Origin: Deltaproteobacteria bacterium
Lineage (GTDB): Bacteria; Desulfobacterota; BSN033; UBA1163
Reading direction: 5' to 3'
Length of the DNA: 11,914 bases
Assembly (NCBI GenBank): GCA_016875255.1
Contig: VGRU01000099.1
Span: 1-11,914 of the forward strand
Below are positions 7,088 through 11,914 of this stretch, piece after piece (positions within the stretch are counted from its first letter, which is position 1; each line of letters starts with the position of its first letter). Below the pieces are notes generated by a model. That model saw only the letters and a list, made by a program, of their open reading frames with translations. It was not told the origin of the DNA and did no database searches. The translations under genes and the position numbers were made by a program.

Positions 7088-8182
7088 TTGAAGATTGAAA
7101 AATTGGCGCGAAAGAACATTTTGAAGATCGCTTCCTATGTTCCCGGGAAGTCGATCGAGGAGGTTCAGAAAGAGCACGGTGCGAAGCAATGGATCAAGCT
7201 GGCATCGAATGAGAATGTGCTGGGACCCTCTCCGAAAGCCGTCGAAGCTGTCCGCAAAGAGCTTTCGAAGATTCATCTTTATCCAGAAGGGCCCTGTTCG
7301 ATCCTGAGGCAGGCGATCAGCCAGAAATTTTCATTGCCTGAAAAGAGGGTGGTCATCTCCAACGGGGCGGATAACCTGATCCTGATGATCGGTTGCGCCT
7401 TTGTCAATGAAGGCGATGAGGTGATCATGGCCGATCCCACGTTCTCCGTCTATACCAATGTGACACAGATCATGGGAGGGAAGGTCGTCAAGGTGAAGTT
7501 GAAAGGGTTCACACACGATCTGGAGGGTATGTTGAAGAGGGTGAACCGGAAGACCAAACTGGTCTTCGTCTGCAATCCCAATAACCCGACCGGAACGACG
7601 GTGAACAGGAAATCGTTCGATTCTTTTCTCTCCAGACTTCCGGATCGCATCATCGTCATTCTTGATGAGGCCTACGGAGAGTTTGCGGAAGACCCATCCA
7701 GTCCCCACGGCCTCGATTATGTCGGAAAGAAGCAGGTGATTCTCCTGAGGACCTTCTCAAAAGTTTACGGCCTGGCGGGTTTGAGAATCGGTTATGCCCT
7801 GGGGAGAGAAGATTTAATCGATTGCCTTTATCAGGTGAGAGAGCCTTTTCCTGTTCACCGGCTCGCCCAGGCAGCGGCGGTAGCCGCTTTGAAGGATGAG
7901 AAGCATGCGGTCCGGTCGGTTCAAATGGTTTGTGAGGGGAGGGGATACCTTTATAAGGAACTGAGCAGGATCGGACTTTCCTATGTGCCCAGCCAGGCCA
8001 ACTTCATCTTCATCGATTTTCATAAGGATTCAGAAGAGGTTTTCAGGGCTCTTCTCAAAGAGGGGATTATCATCCGGCCGGGGAAGGCATGGGGGTATCC
8101 GACCTTCGGGAGGGTGACGATTGGAGGGAGGACGGAGAACCGCAGGTTTATTAAGGCGTTGACGAAAATCTATGGACGATAG
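7088..8182 (+). CDS. hisC: HisC-like aminotransferase (PLP fold type I)
   Basis: A class I/II aminotransferase resembling histidinol-phosphate aminotransferase, which interconverts imidazole-acetol phosphate and histidinol phosphate with glutamate/2-oxoglutarate. From TTG 7088 it has 364 residues, typical for HisC. Landmarks: LASNENVLGPSPKA, ISNGADNLI (PLP phosphate site), VFVCNPNNPTGT, ILDEAYGEF, and RTFSKVYGLAGLRIGYALG with K225 as the PLP Schiff-base lysine, then the C-terminal IIIRPGKAWG and VTIGGRTEN (arginine of the carboxylate site). The start is a TTG with AAAGGA 9 nt upstream. Finding it first in an operon with hutI, ftcD and cyclodeaminase, and not with his biosynthesis genes, makes a catabolic role possible, such as transamination of histidine or imidazole-pyruvate; related enzymes also act on aromatic amino acids. 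The fold and reaction class are secure, the substrate is not. The stop codon lies inside a heptamer repeat. Confidence 0.9.
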   Translation: MKIEKLARKNILKIASYVPGKSIEEVQKEHGAKQWIKLASNENVLGPSPKAVEAVRKELSKIHLYPEGPCSILRQAISQKFSLPEKRVVISNGADNLILMIGCAFVNEGDEVIMADPTFSVYTNVTQIMGGKVVKVKLKGFTHDLEGMLKRVNRKTKLVFVCNPNNPTGTTVNRKSFDSFLSRLPDRIIVILDEAYGEFAEDPSSPHGLDYVGKKQVILLRTFSKVYGLAGLRIGYALGREDLIDCLYQVREPFPVHRLAQAAAVAALKDEKHAVRSVQMVCEGRGYLYKELSRIGLSYVPSQANFIFIDFHKDSEEVFRALLKEGIIIRPGKAWGYPTFGRVTIGGRTENRRFIKALTKIYGR

Positions 8183-8229
8183 ACGAGCGACGACGGACGA
8201 TGGACGATGAACCGGGAACGAATAACGAA
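8174..8229 (+). repeat. Heptamer tandem array between hisC and hutI
   Basis: Eight consecutive 7-nt units, GGACGAT AGACGAG and so on, starting with close copies of GGACGAT (8174, 8195, 8202) and decaying to GAACGAA and TAACGAA at the right end. The hisC-like stop codon (8180-8182) is formed within the first units and the hutI ATG (8229) directly abuts the last, so the array fills the whole 46-bp gap. No Shine-Dalgarno of usual spacing is left for hutI. Confidence 0.75.
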
Positions 8230-9494
8230 TGACTGAAATCGATCTTATCATCAAAAACACCAAAGAACTTCTTACCCTATCGTCCTCCTTTGGGGATGAA
8301 TCAGGGCTGGGAATCATACCTGACGGCGCCATCGCCATTAAGGAAGGCAGGATCTTCTGGGTTGGGAAGACGGGTGAGCTCCCAAAAGATTTTATCCTGG
8401 GTTCAGAAGGACAAGAGATCGATGCAACGGGAAAAGTGGTGATGCCAGGACTGATTGATTCGCACACCCATCTCATCTTTGCGGGTTCAAGGGAGAATGA
8501 ATTCGAACAGAGGATTCAGGGTCTCACGTATCTTGAGATTGCGGGCAGGGGAGGTGGAATTCTTTCAACCGTTGAGGCGACGAGAAGAGCTTCTTTTGAG
8601 GACCTCTTCTCTTTTGGGAAGAGGAGGCTTGATCGGCTTCTTACAAAAGGAGTGACGACCGTTGAGGCCAAAAGCGGTTACGGACTTTCACTTGAGGATG
8701 AACTAAAGATCCTCCGGGTGATGAAAGCATTGCAGGGAGATCATCCCGTGGACATCGTCCCAACCTTTCTTGGAGCTCATACCCTTCCGAAGGAGTTTAG
8801 AGAGGAGAGGAGACGGTATATTGACCTCCTCACCCGGGAGATGATCCCAGAGGTTGCCAGAGAAGGGCTGGCGGAATTCTGCGATGTCTTCTGTGAGGAG
8901 AAGGCTTTTACTCTCGAGGAGTCGAGGGAAATCCTTGAGACCGGAAAAAAGTATGGCCTCAAGCTAAAGATCCATGCGGATCAACTGAGTCCGGGCGGCG
9001 GAGCGGAATTAGCGGCTGAGGTCGGAGCCTATTCTGCGGATCATCTCGAATATGTGAGCCAGAATGGGATCGAACGGATGGCGGAGAAAGGGGTTACGGC
9101 GGTTCTTTTACCCGGAGCCAGTTTCTTTCTCTCAATGAAGAAATATCCTCCGGCAAGGGAGATGATTGAAAGGGGCGTCAGGGTCTCTCTTTCCACTGAT
9201 TTGAACCCGGGTTCCTCAATGACCGAATCCCTTCCTTTAATGATGACCATGGGCTGTCTCTTCTTCAGAATGACTCCCAGAGAGGCGATCCAGGCTGTTA
9301 CGGTCCATGCGGCCAGGTCGATGGGAAAAGAGGAGGAGATCGGGAGCCTCGATACAGGAAAGAAGGCCGATCTGATCCTGCTCGATATTCCGAATTATAA
9401 GTATCTTCCTTACCATTTTGGAGCGGATCATGTGGAGATTGTCATTAAGAGTGGCAAAGTAGTTTATCAAAAACCAGTGATCAATGACCAATGA
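8229..9494 (+). CDS. hutI: Imidazolonepropionase
   Basis: Third step of histidine degradation: hydrolyses 4-imidazolone-5-propanoate to N-formimino-L-glutamate; a cytosolic metal-dependent amidohydrolase. The 421-residue protein carries the metal ligands in the same positions as Bacillus subtilis HutI: H79 and H81 in GLIDSHTHLIF, H249 in KIHADQLSPGG, and D324 in STDLNPGSS. H184 (FLGAHTLP) and H272 (SADHLEY) are further active-site histidines. The N-terminal beta sandwich (about residues 1-70) and C-terminal GSLDTGKKADLILLD strand are typical. ATG 8229 gives the canonical length, although no good ribosome-binding site precedes it. The final residues (about PVINDQ) and the stop are encoded by the start of the CCAATGA repeat array, so the extreme C-terminus is repeat-derived. 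Confidence 0.97.
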   Translation: MTEIDLIIKNTKELLTLSSSFGDESGLGIIPDGAIAIKEGRIFWVGKTGELPKDFILGSEGQEIDATGKVVMPGLIDSHTHLIFAGSRENEFEQRIQGLTYLEIAGRGGGILSTVEATRRASFEDLFSFGKRRLDRLLTKGVTTVEAKSGYGLSLEDELKILRVMKALQGDHPVDIVPTFLGAHTLPKEFREERRRYIDLLTREMIPEVAREGLAEFCDVFCEEKAFTLEESREILETGKKYGLKLKIHADQLSPGGGAELAAEVGAYSADHLEYVSQNGIERMAEKGVTAVLLPGASFFLSMKKYPPAREMIERGVRVSLSTDLNPGSSMTESLPLMMTMGCLFFRMTPREAIQAVTVHAARSMGKEEEIGSLDTGKKADLILLDIPNYKYLPYHFGADHVEIVIKSGKVVYQKPVINDQ

Positions 9495-9508
9495 CCAATG
9501 GCCAATGA
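9481..9508 (+). repeat. CCAATGA heptamer array at hutI 3' end
   Basis: Four consecutive 7-nt units: TCAATGA, CCAATGA, CCAATGG, CCAATGA. The hutI stop codon (9492-9494) lies in the second unit. The unit differs from the GGACGAT heptamer upstream of hutI. Confidence 0.8.
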
Positions 9509-9520
9509 TCATTTTCCACA

Positions 9521-9568
9521 AGACTATGAGACGATGAGACTATAAGACTATAAGACAATGAGACTACT
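9521..9568 (+). repeat. AGACTATG-type octamer array supplying ftcD start
   Basis: Six consecutive 8-nt units, all starting AGAC except for small changes in the last four bases: AGACTATG, AGACGATG, AGACTATA (twice), AGACAATG, AGACTACT. The ftcD start ATG (9558-9560) ends the fifth unit, and the first codons of ftcD use the sixth. No purine-rich Shine-Dalgarno is present in the array. Confidence 0.8.
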
Positions 9569-10454
9569 TGAATGTGTCCCCAATATCAGCGAGGGAAGAG
9601 ATCCCGAAAAAATTGGATCCGTCGCCGAAGAGATCACCAGGCATAAGAAGGTCAGGCTTCTCAACATCTCCTCGGATAAGGACCACCACCGGAGTGTCTT
9701 CACTTTTGTGGGTGAACCGGAGGCGGTGAAAGAGGCGGCCCTCTCCTTTTCCCTGAAGGCCATTGACCTCATCGATATGAGAGAGCACAAGGGAGAACAT
9801 CCCCGTTTAGGGGCGGTAGATGTCGTTCCCTTTGTCCCCATTCATGGGGTCGAGATGGAGGAGGCAATAAGGATAGCCAGGGAATTTGGGAAAGCGCTGG
9901 GAAGAAAAGGAATTCCCATCTTCTTTTATGAAGAGGCGGCTCTCCGAAAGGAGAGAAGAGATCTGCCAACGATTCGAAAAGGTGAGTATGAAGGCCTTCC
10001 GGAAAAGTTGAGAGATCCAGCGTGGGAACCCGACGAGGGACCAAGGGAATTCAATCCGAAGTCGGGAGCAACCGTAGTGGGAGCAAGATTTCCACTCATC
10101 GCTTACAATGTGAACCTCAAGAGTCAGGACCTCAATCTGGCAAAGGAGATTGCAAAGAAGGTGAGGTTTAAAGACGGCGGGTTCCCCCATGTCAGGGCCA
10201 TGGGCGTGGAATTGAAAGAGAAGGGATTGATTCAGGTCTCAATGAACCTGACCCATTACCGGGTCACCAATATCCCGAAGGTCTTTGATTTCATAGAAAG
10301 AGAAGCGCTTAAAAATGGGGTAGAAGTTGAGGGCTCCGAGATTGTGGGACTGATCCCCCTAACTGTTTTGGAAGGTATAGCCCAGCATTATTTAAAATAT
10401 CCGGAATTTTCAACGAATCAGGTCATCGAACAACGGATTTTAGAGTTTGAATAA
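9558..10454 (+). CDS. ftcD: Glutamate formimidoyltransferase
   Basis: Transfers the formimino group of N-formimino-L-glutamate to tetrahydrofolate, giving L-glutamate and 5-formimino-THF; cytosolic. The 298-residue protein corresponds to the formiminotransferase half of the bifunctional animal enzyme. It begins with the hallmark MRLLECVPNISEGRD, has DKDHHRSVFTFVG, and EHKGEHPRLGAVDVVPFVP with H81, equivalent to the catalytic His82 of the pig enzyme. Later blocks GARFPLIAYNVNL, RAMGVEL, QVSMNLTHY and EIVGLIP are also family-typical. The start is firm because the N-terminal motif begins there, yet no Shine-Dalgarno is seen; the ATG sits in an octamer repeat array. Initiation may depend on coupling with hutI, 63 bp upstream. 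The separate downstream gene provides the cyclodeaminase half. Confidence 0.97.
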   Translation: MRLLECVPNISEGRDPEKIGSVAEEITRHKKVRLLNISSDKDHHRSVFTFVGEPEAVKEAALSFSLKAIDLIDMREHKGEHPRLGAVDVVPFVPIHGVEMEEAIRIAREFGKALGRKGIPIFFYEEAALRKERRDLPTIRKGEYEGLPEKLRDPAWEPDEGPREFNPKSGATVVGARFPLIAYNVNLKSQDLNLAKEIAKKVRFKDGGFPHVRAMGVELKEKGLIQVSMNLTHYRVTNIPKVFDFIEREALKNGVEVEGSEIVGLIPLTVLEGIAQHYLKYPEFSTNQVIEQRILEFE

Positions 10455-10480
10455 AATTCCTCAACTTCCCCTCCTTTGAT

Positions 10481-10501
10481 GCCTGCCTGCCGGTAGGCAG
10501 G
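10481..10501 (+). repeat. 21-bp palindrome, copy 1
   Basis: Begins GCCTGCCTGCC and ends GGTAGGCAGG. The last 20 bases are self-complementary apart from G-T pairs, and would fold as a tight hairpin in RNA or single-stranded DNA. Identical to the copy at 10513-10533. Confidence 0.85.
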
Positions 10502-10512
10502 GGGGAGGGATA

Positions 10513-10533
10513 GCCTGCCTGCCGGTAGGCAGG
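10513..10533 (+). repeat. 21-bp palindrome, copy 2
   Basis: Exact direct copy of 10481-10501, offset by 32 bp. The 11 bases between the copies (GGGGAGGGATA) belong to the host hairpin repeat. Confidence 0.85.
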
Positions 10534-10545
10534 GGTGGGGTGCAT

Positions 10546-10551
10546 AGGAGG
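10546..10551 (+). promoter_or_regulatory. Ribosome-binding site deciding cyclodeaminase start
   Basis: AGGAGG, extending to AGGAGGAG, lies just before ATG 10556 and supports that start over the in-frame GTG at 10535, which falls inside the G-rich repeat. Confidence 0.75.
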
Positions 10552-10555
10552 AGAT

Positions 10556-11161
10556 ATGGACATAAAACGATTCTTGGACAAAGTTGCTTCGGACAGCCCG
10601 ACTCCAGGTGGAGGAAGTGCTTCTGCTCTGGTGGGGGCTATCTCAGCCTCACTGGTTGCCATGGTGGCTGGTCTCTCTTCAAAGAAAGATAAGGAGAAGC
10701 AGAAGGAGATGGGAGAGATCAAAAAGAAGGCTCTAACTCTTCAGAGAAGGCTCTCCCTTGCCGTTGATGAAGATGCGAAATCATTCGAGGAGGTAATCCA
10801 TGCCTTTCGACTTCCCAGAAAGACAGAGAGGGAACGTATTAGGCGGATCAGGGCCATCCAGAAGGCTTATCAGAAGGCCACGGTGACACCCCAGCTGGTA
10901 TGTCAGGAGTCCATTCAACTTCTGGAGTATTCACGGCTTCTCATCCTGAAAGGCAATCCGAATGCCGCCAGCGACACAGGAGTGGCGGCTTTTCTTGCGG
11001 ATGCAGCCCTGGCCGGAGGCTTGCTCAATATCGGCATTAATCTGGTTCCGGTGACGGATAAGGGTTTTTTGAAAAAGATGCGTTCATTGATGGCAGGTTG
11101 GGCCAAGGAGAGAAATCGGCTGATGGGAGAGATTTTTGAGGCTCTTACCCGAATTGGGTAG
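10556..11161 (+). CDS. fchA: Formimino-THF cyclodeaminase / methenyl-THF cyclohydrolase family
   Basis: Converts 5-formimino-THF to 5,10-methenyl-THF with release of ammonia, completing histidine breakdown and feeding one-carbon metabolism; some family members (FchA) are instead called methenyl-THF cyclohydrolases, and sequence alone does not separate the two. The 201-residue, mostly helical protein equals the C-terminal domain of animal FTCD. Signatures: DSPTPGGGSASAL at residues 13-25, and GNPNAASDTGVAA starting at G133, with D140. ATG 10556 is chosen for the strong AGGAGG before it. An in-frame GTG at 10535 would add seven residues encoded by repeat DNA. Position right after ftcD favours the cyclodeaminase role. 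It is the last gene of the operon, with hairpins and a terminator following. Confidence 0.92.
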   Translation: MDIKRFLDKVASDSPTPGGGSASALVGAISASLVAMVAGLSSKKDKEKQKEMGEIKKKALTLQRRLSLAVDEDAKSFEEVIHAFRLPRKTERERIRRIRAIQKAYQKATVTPQLVCQESIQLLEYSRLLILKGNPNAASDTGVAAFLADAALAGGLLNIGINLVPVTDKGFLKKMRSLMAGWAKERNRLMGEIFEALTRIG

Positions 11162-11206
11162 ACCCTGCAATTCGGCGGGGAATGCCCCTGGTGGGACAGG
11201 GATAAA
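11149..11206 (+). other. Hairpin cluster over the fchA stop
   Basis: Three consecutive potential hairpins: CCGAATTG (11149-11156) with CAATTCGG (11168-11175), which encloses the stop codon; GGGG-AATG-CCCC just after; and CCCTG with CAGGG. None has a T-tract, so they are more likely mRNA 3'-end protection or chance than terminators. Confidence 0.4.
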
Positions 11207-11268
11207 ATCGAAATGGAGCGCTCAGACCACTACAACACTGTTTCCCTGAAGATAGAGAAAAGAAGGCA

Positions 11269-11324
11269 GGAAGCCACTTGCATTTCCGAGAATGGAGATG
11301 CAGTGGCTTCCCTATTTCGTTTTT
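11269..11324. terminator. Bidirectional terminator between fchA and HU gene
   Basis: A long stem: GGAAGCCACT plus TGCATTTCC on the left (11269-11287) pairs with GGAGATGCA plus GTGGCTTCC on the right (11294-11311), with a single-base bulge and a mismatch. On the plus strand TATTTCGTTTTT follows (11313-11324). On the minus strand a CTTCTTTTCTC stretch follows. It fits the end of both the fchA operon and the convergent HU gene. Confidence 0.8.
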
Positions 11325-11339
11325 AAGATGAGTTCAGTC

Positions 11340-11642
11340 TTACTTCTTGGGCGGGACGATGGCGTCCTTGCAAGCCTTGGCAACACGCATCTTCACCACG
11401 GTTTTTGCCGGGATGTTGATCGCTTCACCCGTTGCCGGATTTCTTCCCACACGCGCTTTCCGTTTCACTAAAACGAGCTTGCCAATGCCGGGGAAGGTGA
11501 AGGCGCCTGCTTTCTTGGTTTCGGTGACAGCCAGGGTGGCCATCTCATCGATGATGGACCCGGCCAACTTCTTGGAGAGATCGAACTTGTTTGCAACATA
11601 GGAGACGATCTGTGATTTGGTAAGCGGTTTCTTTCCTGCCAT
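11340..11642 (-). CDS. hup: HU family DNA-binding protein
   Basis: A small histone-like nucleoid protein that binds and bends DNA as a dimer. It has 100 residues: an N-terminal helical dimerisation region (LTKSQIVSYVANKFDLSKKLAGSIIDEM), FTFPGIGKLVLVKRKAR, then the DNA-binding arm with the hallmark GRNPATGEAINIPA, whose RNP tip intercalates in DNA, and a short lysine-ending tail (VPPKK). ATG 11642 is preceded at good spacing by GAGGAGGG. It is a single gene with its own promoter and terminator, unrelated to histidine metabolism. HU and IHF subunits look alike; the arm sequence and length favour HU. Confidence 0.95.
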   Translation of the reverse strand: MAGKKPLTKSQIVSYVANKFDLSKKLAGSIIDEMATLAVTETKKAGAFTFPGIGKLVLVKRKARVGRNPATGEAINIPAKTVVKMRVAKACKDAIVPPKK

Positions 11643-11681
11643 AACTGTGCCCTCCTCGAAAGAAAATATTTATTTGTGAGA

Positions 11682-11709
11682 ATTATACAAGATAGTTTCA
11701 AAAAAGCAA
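11682..11709 (-). promoter_or_regulatory. Promoter of HU gene
   Basis: On the minus strand a perfect -10 TATAAT (11687-11682) lies 16 bp after TTGCTT (11709-11704), which matches the -35 consensus only in TTG. An A/T-rich leader of about 35 nt leads to the ribosome-binding site. Confidence 0.6.
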
Positions 11710-11711
11710 GT

Positions 11712-11751
11712 AAAAAAAAGGTCACTTCATTAGGATGCCTCTTTTTTGACC
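11712..11751 (-). terminator. Probable terminator of the coiled-coil gene
   Basis: On the minus strand GGTCA (11751-11747) and TGACC (11724-11720) pair around an inner AGG/CCT pair, followed at once by eight T (11719-11712). The stem is short but the T-tract is strong, and it sits just after the stop at 11756. It abuts the HU promoter. Confidence 0.5.
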
Positions 11752-11755
11752 CTCC

Positions 11756-11914
11756 CTACGTGAGTTCTGTGCTATCTCGGTGCTCATTGAGGTCCCGCCG
11801 GATCTCCGACACATTTGCCTTTATTAAAAGGACCTCAGATTCCAGTCTCTGGAACCGTTCTTCTTCGGCCTGTTCGTGACGGTCAAGCTTCTCATTTACC
11901 ATATTAAAAGCCTC
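11756..11914 (-). CDS. C-terminal end of a coiled-coil protein (partial)
   Basis: An open minus-strand frame runs from the window edge to TAG at 11756-11758, 52 residues in view. It reads NMVNEKLDRHEQAEEERF, then QRLESEVLLIKANVSEIR and RDLNEHRDSTELT. It is rich in E, R, L and K with leucine/isoleucine spacing suited to a coiled coil, and the end resembles the RDLNEHRDNTE tails of many uncharacterised bacterial coiled-coil proteins. An internal ATG (11902-11900) with GAGG upstream could start a tiny protein, but continuation beyond the window is more likely. No function can be assigned. Confidence 0.6.
   Translation of the reverse strand, partial: EAFNMVNEKLDRHEQAEEERFQRLESEVLLIKANVSEIRRDLNEHRDSTELT

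Larger units (their letters stand above)
10464..10542 (+). repeat. Hairpin repeat interrupted by two 21-bp palindromes
   Basis: Segments 10464-10480, 10502-10512 and 10534-10542, joined in order, give a 37-nt sequence that aligns with the inverted repeats flanking the DUF559 gene (C-rich arm, CTTT-like loop, GGGGAGGG, then GGTGGGG). Between them sit two identical 21-bp near-palindromes. The region fills the gap between ftcD and the cyclodeaminase gene up to its ribosome-binding site. Confidence 0.7.

Noticed and set aside
9481..9568. CRISPR array
   Set aside because: Units are 7-8 nt, directly adjacent and without spacers; no cas genes are near.

Overview
The window (about 12 kb, moderate GC near 50%) is a complete histidine-utilisation (hut) locus of the tetrahydrofolate-dependent type, with a TRAP transporter and an aminotransferase set among the pathway genes. 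The gene set fits a Gram-negative, probably anaerobic, bacterium: FtcD plus cyclodeaminase instead of HutG/HutF, a TakP-like TRAP system, and an HU protein. An uncultured Desulfobacterota/Deltaproteobacteria relative is my best guess. That is inferred from protein style and the kind of intergenic repeats; no rRNA or marker gene is present to confirm it.

Layout. (1) Plus strand, 1-3682: hutU (5' end cut by the window edge), a small DUF559 nuclease-like gene bracketed by inverted hairpin repeats, then hutH. (2) Minus strand, 6748-3679: a TRAP operon (solute-binding protein, small permease, large permease) whose last gene overlaps the end of hutH by 4 bp, tail to tail. (3) A 339-bp divergent region (6749-7087) with back-to-back sigma70-like promoters and a long imperfect inverted repeat. 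(4) Plus strand, 7088-11161: hisC-like aminotransferase, hutI, ftcD, and a cyclodeaminase (fchA-like) gene. (5) A bidirectional terminator, then on the minus strand an HU-family gene and the 3' end of a coiled-coil protein running off the window.

How the genes work together: HutH deaminates histidine to urocanate, HutU hydrates it to imidazolonepropionate, and HutI opens the ring to N-formiminoglutamate. FtcD moves the formimino group to tetrahydrofolate and releases glutamate. The cyclodeaminase then gives 5,10-methenyl-THF and ammonia. The TRAP system presumably imports a carboxylate that feeds this route. A HisC-like aminotransferase next to a TakP-like (2-oxoacid family) binding protein makes imidazole-pyruvate or a similar 2-oxoacid a plausible extra input; this is inference.

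The most unusual content lies between the genes. Almost every junction carries a different short repeat: the DUF559 unit between hutU and hutH, heptamer repeats between hisC and hutI, heptamer plus octamer repeats between hutI and ftcD (supplying the hutI stop and the ftcD start codon), and before the cyclodeaminase gene a copy of the DUF559-flanking repeat that appears interrupted twice by the same 21-bp palindrome. I see no clearly new multi-gene system. The DUF559/hairpin unit and its nested relative are the best leads.
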